This document shows positions 12,385 to 20,116 of a stretch of 40,818 nucleotides of DNA, piece by piece; the first letter of the stretch is position 1, and every line of letters starts with the position of its first letter. The position numbers were made by a program, and so were the translations under genes. The DNA lies in the IMG/VR virus record IMGVR_UViG_3300010403_000016, positions 1 to 40,818 of that record. The stretch is one strand, 5' to 3'. The DNA comes from a virus. Under the pieces are notes generated by a model that worked only from the letters and a program-made list of their open reading frames with translations, was not told the DNA's origin and did not search any database.

Positions 12385-13849
12385 ATTAGCTTTAGAAAGA
12401 TTATCAAATCCGAAATGGCGTATCAATAATCTATATCACATAGTCGATAAACGTGGTCGCAAGATCAAGTTTAATCTAAACTGGGCTCAAGAAGATCTAT
12501 ATAACAACATGTGGTATTGCAATGTTGTTCTCAAGGCAAGACAGCTTGGTATTAGTACTTTCATTTGTTTATTGTTTCTTGATAGATGCCTATTCAATTC
12601 CAATCAGTCTGCTGGAATTATTGCTCATACTCTCGAAGATGCTCAACAACTCTTTAGACGCGTAAAATTCGCATACGATAACCTCCCCCCTCAACTAATA
12701 GACAAGATCAAAGCAGATAATGACACCAGTCAAATGCTTAAGTTTAGCAATGGGTCATCATTAAGAGTTGGCACAAGCTTACGCTCTAGTACATTTCAGT
12801 ATCTACATATATCAGAATTTGGAAAAATCTGTGCAAAATATCCCGATAAAGCTCAAGAAATCGTTACTGGTTCCCTCAATACTGTCGCCCCTGGCCAATA
12901 TATTTTTATTGAGAGTACTGCTGAAGGCAAAGATGGTTATTTTTATGATATATGCAAGCGGGCTGAAAAGACTAAAGATAATGATTTATCCAAAATTGAC
13001 TTCAAATTCCATTTCTTTCCTTGGCATCGTGAGCCAGGCTACCGCATTGGCTCTAATGTTAGAATAGATGATGACCTATCTAAGTATTTCGATCACTTAA
13101 AGAATGTAAAGATAGATCTTGATGACGAACAGAAAGCTTGGTATGCCTCGCGTTTTGCTGTGCAATCAGAGGATATGTGGCGCGAGTATCCTTCCACACC
13201 TGACGAGTCATGGCAAGTAAGCAATGAAGGATTATACTATAGTAAGCATATGAGTGTTGCCCATGTTGAAGGAAGAATAGGAAGAATACCACACGAAGAA
13301 GCTCTTCCAGTTTACACCGCTTGGGACTTAGGTTATAATGATTCAACGGCGATATGGTTCTTCCAGGTTTACGGCAAGGAAATAAGGCTAATTGACTACA
13401 TTGAAGGCAGTGACTCTCTCCAACATTGGATAACTCTTGTTAAATCTAAACCATATTGTTACGAAAAGCATCTTGCTCCACATGATTGCGAGGTACACGA
13501 ATATTCAACAGGCGTAACACGGCTTTCATTTGCAAGGAAAATGGGCATAAACTTGATCAAGGTTAAGAAATCAGAGATCATAACAGGTATAGATCAAGTC
13601 AAGAACATACTTAATCGTTGTTGGTTTGATGAAAAGAAATGCGCTCAAGGTATAAGATGCTTGGAAAACTATAAGAAAGATTGGGACGATAGAAACGCAT
13701 GTTGGCGGTCTCAACCTCTACACAATTGGGCTTCACATGGAGCTGATGCCTTTAGGACTTTAGCCAATGGACTACACTTTATTGGCAATACTGCGCAAAT
13801 AGATAGCCATAATCCAACGCAATATATGAAAAATAGGTTTGGAACATGA
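12365..13849 (+). CDS. terL: Terminase large subunit (ATPase-nuclease)
   Basis: This 494-aa protein has Walker A VVLKARQLGIST (residues about 54-65), Walker B YLHISEFG (146-153) and motif III ESTAEG (183-188) in the motor domain. The RNase H-like nuclease domain has D321 (AWDLGYNDSTAIW), a second Asp near APHDCEVHE (about 372) and a C-terminal HGADAFRTL (about 465). It packages DNA into the prohead and cuts it. The neighbours (TerS, portal) confirm this. Its relatives among P22-like phages would suggest headful packaging, which fits a circularly permuted genome; the exact family needs a tree. Confidence 0.95.
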   Translation: MTQQSLELALERLSNPKWRINNLYHIVDKRGRKIKFNLNWAQEDLYNNMWYCNVVLKARQLGISTFICLLFLDRCLFNSNQSAGIIAHTLEDAQQLFRRVKFAYDNLPPQLIDKIKADNDTSQMLKFSNGSSLRVGTSLRSSTFQYLHISEFGKICAKYPDKAQEIVTGSLNTVAPGQYIFIESTAEGKDGYFYDICKRAEKTKDNDLSKIDFKFHFFPWHREPGYRIGSNVRIDDDLSKYFDHLKNVKIDLDDEQKAWYASRFAVQSEDMWREYPSTPDESWQVSNEGLYYSKHMSVAHVEGRIGRIPHEEALPVYTAWDLGYNDSTAIWFFQVYGKEIRLIDYIEGSDSLQHWITLVKSKPYCYEKHLAPHDCEVHEYSTGVTRLSFARKMGINLIKVKKSEIITGIDQVKNILNRCWFDEKKCAQGIRCLENYKKDWDDRNACWRSQPLHNWASHGADAFRTLANGLHFIGNTAQIDSHNPTQYMKNRFGT

Positions 13850-14076
13850 AAGAATTTTCTGATGAAGAACGAGAAGAATTACACGAAAAATATACTCAAG
13901 ATCTAATTAATTTAACGTGTTATTTTAAATCAATGGATTATGATTTAGAACGCATTAAAATTGTCATTTCGCTTTTATTGGCTACTTTAGGAGCTGCAGA
14001 TAAAATTGATGAAGAAGATCTTAGAGACATGTTTCGCATCATTTCAAAAGTTAAAGATCGTATTGTATTCAAATAA
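13846..14076 (+). CDS. Small helical protein after TerL, 76 aa
   Basis: The product starts MKEFSDEEREELHEKYTQDL, is acidic and helical, and ends RIISKVKDRIVFK. It overlaps the TerL stop (ATGA). The following 122 bp to 14198 hold no gene I can support. It may be a packaging accessory, but no family is recognised. Confidence 0.55.
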   Translation: MKEFSDEEREELHEKYTQDLINLTCYFKSMDYDLERIKIVISLLLATLGAADKIDEEDLRDMFRIISKVKDRIVFK

Positions 14077-14198
14077 TATTTTTACCACGTATTGCCATAA
14101 TTCCCATCATATCTTAGAATTAGCACTCAAAGACGGAGTTTGCTATTTCTATTACTCAAGCCATTGAAATTATTATAGTTGGAAAAACCACAAAGTCA

Positions 14199-14420
14199 AT
14201 GTGTGGGAAAAAAAGAATCCCATACAAATACACAGATATAGATACAGACAAAGAAGGTTGGATTGATTGTAAAAAATATCTTCCTCGCGAATATGACTTA
14301 TGCTTGATTCAAACTCCTGATAAGACTCTGCGTGGATGGCATACAGGGACTTTATGGGATGGTCTAAGATTAAAAGAGTCTGATACCGTACTTTACTGGA
14401 AACGGATCAAAGACGAATAA
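14199..14420 (+). CDS. DUF551-like small protein, 73 aa
   Basis: The pattern EGWIDCKKYLPREYDLCLIQ followed by GWHTGTLWDGLRL and DTVLYWKRI fits DUF551 (W-I-x-x-x-x-x-L-P ... V-x-x-W), a small phage-linked domain of unknown function. It ends one base before the portal gene, so it is co-transcribed with the head genes. The role in assembly, if any, is unknown. Confidence 0.65.
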   Translation: MCGKKRIPYKYTDIDTDKEGWIDCKKYLPREYDLCLIQTPDKTLRGWHTGTLWDGLRLKESDTVLYWKRIKDE

Positions 14421-16535
14421 ATGTATTATCCTCCTTGGAACAATGCAATAGAACCCAATCAAGGTAATGTAAGACAATGGTTGGATAATCTATATAGCAA
14501 GTTTCAGCCAATAGAACAAAGTCGCTGGAACCAATCAAACATAGATACGTTATTTTATGCAGGTTCTCAAACATTTGTTAATCGCTATTTCAATTTTTCT
14601 CCTTCTTCTTCTTATAACCAGTATTATTTTAATCTCATTCAGCAGCCTATAAACATGGTCACTGGATATGAGAGACAACACCGAAAGAACTTTAACTATG
14701 TTCCAACTGAAGGTGCAGATGCTGAAACAACAGACGAATATACTCAACTAATTACTCACGTTTCTAATTCTGGAGCAATTCACGAGCAGAAATCTAAAGC
14801 AAAAGAGCTTGCAGCAATAGCAGGAATGTGTTTAGTTCAGCCATACTTAGATTTCTCAGGCGATGACCAGGCCCAAGGCACGTTAAAAACAAAGATATGG
14901 GAATACAATGCTTTCCTCGTTGATCCATACTTTAGACAAGCTGATATGTCCGACGCTCAATTTGTCTGGTGTCAAGAGTATATTAGTAAGAAAGAAGCAG
15001 AGGATCGTTTCCCAGATAAAATTCAGGCTATCGCTCCTATGGCTGGAACGCCTCAAAGATACGGGAGCTTTTATTTCTTGCCTGAAAACTACAACATGGC
15101 AAGAAATGACCTTATGGTCTTATCCTATGTATGGTACAAATGGAAACGAAAGAAACAACGTCTTTATAGTCGCTCTCGCAATCAATTCTTTGATTTTGGT
15201 AAAGAAGCTGATTTAGACGCCATTCTTTATAATATCCAAGACATGGAGCTAGTCAATGTTGAAGTTCCTTGTTGGAAATTAGCTACTGTATTAAATGACC
15301 AACTTATGTATCAAGGAGAGAACCCCCTTGGTTTTGATGGTTGTCCCTTTATCCCTTATTATTGGAATTATGAACCCCATATAAACTATTATGATTTACG
15401 TGTTCGTAGCCTTGTCCGCACTATGCGCGATCCTCAATTTTTGTTTAATTATAAAGTTATCACGAATAACGATATTACTGCTGCAACAATTAACGCAGGG
15501 TGGAAAAGAAAAGTCGGTGCCGTTGCCAACGAAGACAACCTCAAAAAGTCGGGTCAAGGATGGGACGTCATAATTAATGAAGGTTATGACATGACAGACG
15601 TTGAGAAGATTCAACCCTCTGGAGTTCCTGAATCAGACATGGCCTTAGCTCAACAAATGGCCGACCTGATCTATAATACTTCAGGCATCAACATGGAAAA
15701 TTGGAGTGGCCAGCAAGATAAGCAAGTTTCTAGTTTAACAGTATTGTTAAAGCAAGCTGCAAATCTTATGGTATTCCAAAAGTATTTTGATCAATGGGAT
15801 TATTCAGACAAACTTCTAGGTGATAAACTACTTCAAATTGTACTTAATAACTGGAATGCAGAGAAAGTTTCTCTCTATCTTGGTAAAGAACCATCTCCTC
15901 ATTTCTACAGCAAAGTTTTTGCTAAGTATCAATGCCTCGTTGAAGAATCAGATCTAACACCTACACAGCAAAACTTGCAAGCTCAACAAATGATGGATAT
16001 GAACCAAGCATTTGGCCGAGAAGTTTTTCCTCCTTCAATGATAATTCCTAAACTTAATATCACTGGAAAAGGGGAAATCATTCCATTCTTGCAACAACAA
16101 GAAGAACAAGCAGCAGCATCCCAATCTGAAGCACAAAATATCCAGCATGCATTTGAAGAAGCTAAACTCAAAGAGCTCATGTCTAAGGCAGCCAATAACA
16201 TTGCAAGTGCTAAAGAAAGATATGGAAGGTTTGAGTCTAATATTGGCCTACTTGAAGAAAGAATGGCTGAAGTTTCTAAGAATAGATCTCTTTCCACTAA
16301 AGCGAAAATGGAAGCTCTTGAAAAGATGGTTGATGTCATTGCTAAGTTCGGTGAGGTTGAAACCATGCTTAAAATGCATGATATTGAAACAATAGATTAT
16401 AAGCAGCAAGCAATGGAAGAAGCAGATAAACAAAGAGCGCATAAAGATGCATTTGCGGATGAGTTTATAGCAAATATTATGGGCAATAAATCACAATTGG
16501 GGCAAAATAGGCCTCAACAACAATTAGCGGGGTAG
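14421..16535 (+). CDS. P22-like portal protein
   Basis: This 704-aa protein matches the P22-type portal by length and by typical segments: PINMVTGYERQHRKNFNYVP, the clip/wing region with VWYKWKRKKQRLYSRSRNQF, SLVRTMRDPQFLFNYKVIT, and a long helical, Gln/Ala-rich C-terminal barrel (PFLQQQEEQAAASQSEAQNI, AFEEAKLKELMSKAANNIAS). The dodecameric ring forms the head vertex through which DNA passes; it sits downstream of terminase as expected. The C-terminal coiled barrel is also a P22 hallmark. The start has only a weak ribosome-binding site and follows the previous stop directly. Confidence 0.9.
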   Translation: MYYPPWNNAIEPNQGNVRQWLDNLYSKFQPIEQSRWNQSNIDTLFYAGSQTFVNRYFNFSPSSSYNQYYFNLIQQPINMVTGYERQHRKNFNYVPTEGADAETTDEYTQLITHVSNSGAIHEQKSKAKELAAIAGMCLVQPYLDFSGDDQAQGTLKTKIWEYNAFLVDPYFRQADMSDAQFVWCQEYISKKEAEDRFPDKIQAIAPMAGTPQRYGSFYFLPENYNMARNDLMVLSYVWYKWKRKKQRLYSRSRNQFFDFGKEADLDAILYNIQDMELVNVEVPCWKLATVLNDQLMYQGENPLGFDGCPFIPYYWNYEPHINYYDLRVRSLVRTMRDPQFLFNYKVITNNDITAATINAGWKRKVGAVANEDNLKKSGQGWDVIINEGYDMTDVEKIQPSGVPESDMALAQQMADLIYNTSGINMENWSGQQDKQVSSLTVLLKQAANLMVFQKYFDQWDYSDKLLGDKLLQIVLNNWNAEKVSLYLGKEPSPHFYSKVFAKYQCLVEESDLTPTQQNLQAQQMMDMNQAFGREVFPPSMIIPKLNITGKGEIIPFLQQQEEQAAASQSEAQNIQHAFEEAKLKELMSKAANNIASAKERYGRFESNIGLLEERMAEVSKNRSLSTKAKMEALEKMVDVIAKFGEVETMLKMHDIETIDYKQQAMEEADKQRAHKDAFADEFIANIMGNKSQLGQNRPQQQLAG

Positions 16536-16537
16536 TT

Positions 16538-16789
16538 ATGGCAGATAGTCAAAAAAAAGGTAAAGCATCTTCAGGCGGTCAACGCATTGATGATCATTCT
16601 TTTTGGGCAGGAAAAGGAGCAAATGGCTCTGTATTCCCAATGGGTGCAAAAGTAAAAAATGAATCTTCAGCGGAAGGTGCAGGAAGTGAAATGGATTACG
16701 AAGATACCACAGAGAAAATTAAAGCTCAGCAAGTAATGGGCGTTGGTAAAGTTAAAGCTCATCCAATGAAGCCTTTGCATAGAAATTAA
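16538..16789 (+). CDS. Small head-region protein, 83 aa
   Basis: The product starts MADSQKKGKASSGGQRIDDH and is Gly/Ser-rich and polar, ending KVKAHPMKPLHRN. GGGG precedes the ATG. It lies 2 bases after the portal gene and is followed by a hairpin. Low-complexity small proteins between portal and scaffold occur in related phages; the function is unknown. Possibly a virion decoration or assembly factor. Confidence 0.55.
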   Translation: MADSQKKGKASSGGQRIDDHSFWAGKGANGSVFPMGAKVKNESSAEGAGSEMDYEDTTEKIKAQQVMGVGKVKAHPMKPLHRN

Positions 16790-16793
16790 CTTT

Positions 16794-16836
16794 TGGAAAG
16801 CGTATTGGACCGGGGATTCCTAGTCGGCGCTTTCCA
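16794..16836. promoter_or_regulatory. Intergenic hairpin in the head operon
   Basis: A perfect 9-bp inverted repeat (TGGAAAGCG, 16794-16802; CGCTTTCCA, 16828-16836) encloses a 25-nt, GC-rich loop with a smaller GAC/GTC pairing. It fills most of the 61-bp gap between two head genes and lacks a U-tract, so it is more likely an RNA-processing, stability or translational-control element than a terminator. Confidence 0.5.
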
Positions 16837-16850
16837 TTTAAGAAGGTATT

Positions 16851-17132
16851 ATGAAAAGAAATAAAGAACAAATTAACGCTAAATCTGGTTTTAAAGACCC
16901 TATTGCAGTCACAGAACAAAGAGAAATAAATAAACCACAAGATGGTAAGAATTCTCCTTGGGATTTCCGTTGCCCACATTATGATCAGCGTTCAAGTAAT
17001 TTTATTAATGCTGGTACTCATTATGGCGTTGGCCGTAATCAACCCGTAGGTCATGAAGGCAATCCTAAAGTTGAAGTTCCAGTATTGCCAAAAGGTCGAG
17101 TCAATACGATGAGAGTTGATGAGGTTGGTTAA
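16851..17132 (+). CDS. Head-region hypothetical protein, 93 aa
   Basis: The product starts MKRNKEQINAKSGFKDPIAV and has a central aromatic segment NSPWDFRCPHYDQRSSNFIN followed by AGTHYGVGRNQPVGHEGNPK. It is polar with little predicted secondary structure. AGAAGG precedes the ATG. It shares 'THYGVG'-like and 'DHYGTG'-like motifs with the next protein. The stop overlaps the next ATG. Unknown function; it may bind head components. Confidence 0.55.
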   Translation: MKRNKEQINAKSGFKDPIAVTEQREINKPQDGKNSPWDFRCPHYDQRSSNFINAGTHYGVGRNQPVGHEGNPKVEVPVLPKGRVNTMRVDEVG

Positions 17133-17344
17133 TGGCAATAGCACAACAAGCTCAACCCTTCAATAGAACTCCTTCTAAGACTAAAAAGCCAAGATTCTCC
17201 CATACAGCCAATACAAAATATGGCATGGGTGATCATTATGGTACAGGAATCAAAGCAAAATTAGGCAGAGTTAGAGACGATACTCCCGGCATGGTAAAAC
17301 TATCTAAGAAGCAGATCGGAACTCCTCCGAAATCTGTTGTTTGA
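17132..17344 (+). CDS. Head-region basic protein, 70 aa
   Basis: MAIAQQAQPFNRTPSKTKKP is followed by SHTANTKYGMGDHYGTGIKA and a basic tail (LSKKQIGTPPKSVV). It is rich in Lys, Gly and Pro and probably unstructured alone. Its 'KYGMGDHYGTG' resembles 'THYGVGRN' in the upstream protein, hinting at a shared binding motif. Its 3' end overlaps the leftward 54-aa gene by 41 bp. Confidence 0.55.
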   Translation: MAIAQQAQPFNRTPSKTKKPRFSHTANTKYGMGDHYGTGIKAKLGRVRDDTPGMVKLSKKQIGTPPKSVV

Positions 17345-17468
17345 TTTTCTCAATCTCTTTTGCCAAGCAATAAATCGCCTTCGGAAAATTTAGAGTTCCT
17401 TCCCCATTTTTCTTAATTTCCTCTAAAACCTCCATCAATTCATCTAATTCATAATAATCGTTCGCCAT
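17304..17468 (-). CDS. Small helical protein, 54 aa
   Basis: The frame starts at ATG 17466-17468 and ends at TAG 17304-17306. The product opens MANDYYELDELMEVLEEIKK, a helical acidic start followed by 'KAIYCLAKEIEKIKQQ', probably a coiled coil. GAGG lies 5 nt before the ATG. It overlaps the 3' end of the 170-aa gene by 20 bp in another frame and the 3' end of the rightward 70-aa gene. Part of a leftward cargo pair; function unknown. Confidence 0.55.
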   Translation of the reverse strand: MANDYYELDELMEVLEEIKKNGEGTLNFPKAIYCLAKEIEKIKQQISEEFRSAS

Positions 17469-17961
17469 AAGTCCTCTTCATTATTCTATCCATTCTTTTA
17501 CTAGCAATCCATTCTTTCATAATCGGCCTTCCTTTCTCGTCTGAAAGGTCATCCGGCTCATCTTTTTGTAATCTATCTCTATTATATAAATATTCATTGA
17601 TAGACCATAAAACGTATTCATTTTCTGTGACATTTCCAGTTTGATATTGTTTCCATATTTCTTCAGGTGGCAATAACCAGCATATTTGTATTAAATCAGT
17701 GTTAGATTGTGCCCTAAATAAGTATGAGTTTGTTTGTGCCGGAGGTTTCCATAATCTAGGTTGCCATAACATACGCTTTGTTACGCCATCATCAGCAGTT
17801 CTTGGATGGGCGAATATATAAACATAAGGTGATCTTGATTGAAAAAATAAAGAATCCTCATTCTTTTTTAGACAATCTTCAGCCCCTTGAAATATATTAG
17901 CTTCCTGATCTTTTTTAAAATGCAATAACCTATCATGTGTTTCAAGTCTATTTAATTTCAT
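17449..17961 (-). CDS. 170-aa leftward protein of a phage-associated family, function unknown
   Basis: The product opens MKLNRLETHDRLLHFKKDQE and contains YVYIFAHPRTADDGVTKRML, WQPRLWKPPAQTNSYLFRAQ and IQICWLLPPEEIWKQYQTGN. This set of segments recurs in proteins found near terminase/head genes in many uncultured phages (from memory), always of unknown function. 'FAHPRTADDGVTKR' looks like a conserved active or binding loop. It stands on the strand opposite to the head genes, between the 70-aa protein and the scaffold. No ribosome-binding site stands out. Confidence 0.7.
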   Translation of the reverse strand: MKLNRLETHDRLLHFKKDQEANIFQGAEDCLKKNEDSLFFQSRSPYVYIFAHPRTADDGVTKRMLWQPRLWKPPAQTNSYLFRAQSNTDLIQICWLLPPEEIWKQYQTGNVTENEYVLWSINEYLYNRDRLQKDEPDDLSDEKGRPIMKEWIASKRMDRIMKRTYGERLL

Positions 17962-18049
17962 TAATTTTCTCCATCTATTGCCTTTTATAATAATTTGATC
18001 TTTAATGATTGAGAATTAACGTATCTCAGCGTCAAGGAGAAATTTTAGT

Positions 18050-18715
18050 ATGACAGAAAATCAAGTTGTGAATCAAGTCCAAGAAAACAAACCATCCGAT
18101 AAAGAAATTAACTTTCGTAGAGTTGAAGAAAAAGCTAGACGAGACAAAGAAGAAATGCAAGCCAGAATTGATGAAATGGAAAGAAAATTACAAGAAGCAA
18201 GAAAGCCATATAAAGACGATGATGAAGATGATAATGATGATGAACCTTATGTTGGACATAAAAGATTAGAGAAAAAGTTATCTTCATTTGAAAGGAAAAT
18301 GGAAGAAAAGATTGATAGGAAAGCTGAAGAAAAAGCAAGGATGATGATTGATAGGAAAGATGAGGAAGATTGGATAAAACAAAATGCAGATTTCGGCGAT
18401 GTCTTGAAAGAAGAAAATCTTGTCAAATTGGTGAATAAAGCTCCAGGTCTTGCAGAATCCATTAAAAGAATGCCTGATGGGATTGAAAAACAGAAACTTG
18501 TCTACAATACCATTAAAACAATGGGTCTTGACAAACCAGAAACAAAACAACCTTCCATTCAAGAGAAAATAGATGCAAACCGCCGTAGTCCTTACTATCA
18601 GCCTTCTGGGGTGGGTGCTGCTCCTTATAATTCTGTAGGGGATTTCTCTGAATCAGGTCAAAAGAATGCTTATTCTAAGATGAAAGATTTGCAAAAAAGA
18701 TTGAGAATTTCATAA
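18050..18715 (+). CDS. Scaffolding protein
   Basis: This 221-aa protein is highly charged and helical: an N-terminal coiled coil (FRRVEEKARRDKEEMQARID), an acidic run (DDDEDDNDDEP) and a long Lys/Glu helix (RLEKKLSSFERKMEEKIDRK). It ends in a basic helix (SKMKDLQKRLRIS), as in P22-type scaffolds, whose C-terminal basic helix-turn-helix binds coat protein. It lies between portal and coat genes, as expected. AAGGAG is well placed. Assignment is by composition, size and position. Confidence 0.8.
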   Translation: MTENQVVNQVQENKPSDKEINFRRVEEKARRDKEEMQARIDEMERKLQEARKPYKDDDEDDNDDEPYVGHKRLEKKLSSFERKMEEKIDRKAEEKARMMIDRKDEEDWIKQNADFGDVLKEENLVKLVNKAPGLAESIKRMPDGIEKQKLVYNTIKTMGLDKPETKQPSIQEKIDANRRSPYYQPSGVGAAPYNSVGDFSESGQKNAYSKMKDLQKRLRIS

Positions 18716-18726
18716 AGAAATATTGA

Positions 18727-19221
18727 TTACGATAAGAAGACGTTATCGTAACCAATCTTGATAGAAATCTTATTCAAGTTTTTTTCAAGCCAATCTCTGA
18801 TTGTATGAGCCATTTTTTGTCTAAGAATAGACTTATCCAATTGAGATGGTGAGAAAAAACAGAGATCACATAGAATAAAATGACCTAGATAAAAAAGATT
18901 GCTTTTTTTGCGATAATTTATCCTTATCAAATAGTCCATTATTGATATTTCAGAATAATATCTAACTGTAGATATGCCAAAAATAGACATTTTAGAATTT
19001 GCAAGATCATAATCAGAAATTTGACCTTGTAATCTCATTAAAATTCTCTTAATCGAATCCAAATTGATAGGTTGACTTAAAAATTTATTGATTTCATCCG
19101 TAAGATCATCTTTTCTTTCCTTTTTCTTTTTCGGTTCAATAGCTTTTCCAATAAATTCGCTTTCGATATCAATCGATTTTTTTACCAATTTTTTTTTATT
19201 TTTGGCTTCAATTTCACCCAT
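18727..19221 (-). CDS. Leftward hypothetical protein, 164 aa
   Basis: The product begins MGEIEAKNKKKLVKKSIDIE; the ATG at 19221 has GGGGGA ahead of it, better than a TTG 12 bases upstream. The N-terminal 50 residues are Lys-rich; the rest is a mixed fold with HFILCDLCFFSPSQLDKSIL and a helical end (AHTIRDWLEKNLNKISIKIG). No known domain. It is leftward in the head region and is followed upstream by the HNH-type gene, so it may be cargo. It ends 11 bp past the scaffold gene. Confidence 0.6.
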   Translation of the reverse strand: MGEIEAKNKKKLVKKSIDIESEFIGKAIEPKKKKERKDDLTDEINKFLSQPINLDSIKRILMRLQGQISDYDLANSKMSIFGISTVRYYSEISIMDYLIRINYRKKSNLFYLGHFILCDLCFFSPSQLDKSILRQKMAHTIRDWLEKNLNKISIKIGYDNVFLS

Positions 19222-19298
19222 TATATCCCCCAAATTCTAAATGATAGATTTATCAATATGTAAACCAGAAAAAATATTGTCATTTGTGTGTAGGTCAT

Positions 19299-19673
19299 TT
19301 ATTTTTCATTTTTTTTAATCAAATTTAAGAAAAAACTAGACTGTTTATCTCTATATTCTTGGAAATATTTAGGATTATATTCTTTATAACATTGCCAATT
19401 CCAATTAAAAAAAATATTTTTAGGTCCATTAATCGTTCCACAATGATATTTAATATGACAACTTGCGCATAGCCAAACAACCCAATCCGGTTTTGTATAA
19501 TCTTCATGATGCATTTGTAATCTTTGTGATTTATGAAATATTTTATCTTCACACCATCCAAATTGACATTTTTCTGGAACAACTAATATTCCTTTTCTTC
19601 GTAAATTGTTTGATTGACCTCGACAATTTCTTTTAATTCTTTCGAAGTCTTGCTGATAAGTTAATGAATTCAT
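19299..19673 (-). CDS. HNH-type zinc-binding endonuclease-like protein, 124 aa
   Basis: Segments CQFGWCEDKIF (first Cys pair), LQMHHEDYTKPDWVVWLCAS and CHIKYH form the 'HHEDY-x-K-P-x-x-V-x-W-L-C-x-x-C-H' pattern seen in phage HNH nucleases and related proteins. The His pair is the catalytic core; the Cys pairs hold a structural zinc. It is encoded on the opposite strand next to the intron-split coat gene, so it could be a free-standing homing endonuclease that targets the head region. This last point is inference. No DNA-binding NUMOD-like domain is obvious. Confidence 0.75.
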   Translation of the reverse strand: MNSLTYQQDFERIKRNCRGQSNNLRRKGILVVPEKCQFGWCEDKIFHKSQRLQMHHEDYTKPDWVVWLCASCHIKYHCGTINGPKNIFFNWNWQCYKEYNPKYFQEYRDKQSSFFLNLIKKNEK

Positions 19674-19739
19674 TTTTTACAAATTTTTCCTATTCATTAA
19701 TAAATTTTTTCTCCTGCTATTTCAAAAAAAAACACAATC

Positions 19740-19885
19740 ATATAGCATAAATTCTTCGCACGCACAAGCGTTATGTGCACTCGCTCCCCAGATCAGCGTC
19801 ACTGGTTAGATATGGTCGACAATCCGCGTAGTTAGGTTCGCATGCCGGTCATCATATCACACTAATCGACAACGTGAGGTTTCTC
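19740..19885 (+). promoter_or_regulatory. GC-rich structured leader of the coat gene
   Basis: The stretch from the HNH-type gene to the coat start has no gene, and from about 19745 it is clearly richer in G+C than the rest of the genome. Short complementary segments can pair, such as GATATGG (19809-19815) with TCATATC (19852-19858). It probably forms the 5' leader of the abundant coat mRNA and may hold its promoter. I could not find a clear -35/-10, tRNA or known riboswitch. Confidence 0.45.
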
Positions 19886-19895
19886 ATGTCGATTA
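19863..19895 (+). promoter_or_regulatory. Hairpin enclosing the coat-protein ribosome-binding site
   Basis: TAATCGACA (19863-19871) pairs perfectly with TGTCGATTA (19887-19895). The 15-nt loop contains the GAGG ribosome-binding site (19876-19879), and two bases of the ATG start codon (19886-19888) lie in the stem. Folding would expose the binding site in the loop but hold the start codon, a plausible translational switch. Coat proteins of other phages bind such operators; whether this one does is unknown. Confidence 0.6.
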
Positions 19896-20116
19896 CGACC
19901 ACTGGAAATTTGGGGCCGATGATTCTCCAGAGCTTAGCTCCTGCTATGCTTTACGTCCCCGTTCCAACCATGAATTATATTATTCCAGCAGACAAAGTAT
20001 CGATGCCAGCTAATGGCGGAACTACTTGTCGTTTTATGCGCCCACGTGCGCTACAGCCACCCACTGTTCAATTGGGAAATTCGGGGATTGATCCTCCAGC
20101 TCAAGTTCCACAGCGT
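19886..20116 (+). CDS. Major capsid protein, exon 1 (77 residues)
   Basis: MSITTTGNLGPMILQSLAPA and GNSGIDPPAQVPQ match the N-terminus of the phage coat family that begins 'M-S-V-T-T-T-G-x-L-P-P' and continues to '(N/D)-I-D-A-Q-M-x-F-Y-G-T'. In this genome the frame departs from the family after PPAQVPQR and runs into a stop at 20174-20176. The missing continuation is found at 20623. The U at 20116 is the predicted 5' splice site. Exon 1 is 77 codons, so it joins exon 2 in frame. The ATG lies in the regulatory hairpin. Confidence 0.85.

Noticed and set aside
16794-16836. Rho-independent terminator between head genes
   Set aside because: No T-run follows the stem, and downstream head genes must be transcribed from the same operon.
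18135-18562. Long leftward frames opposite the scaffold gene
   Set aside because: They are low-complexity mirror frames of the Lys/Glu/Asp-rich scaffold and have no ribosome-binding sites.
19750-19862. GGTTCGCATGCC in the coat leader looks like the T-loop of a tRNA
   Set aside because: The flanking bases do not form a 5-bp T stem, no acceptor or anticodon arm can be drawn, and the region lies directly before the coat start.
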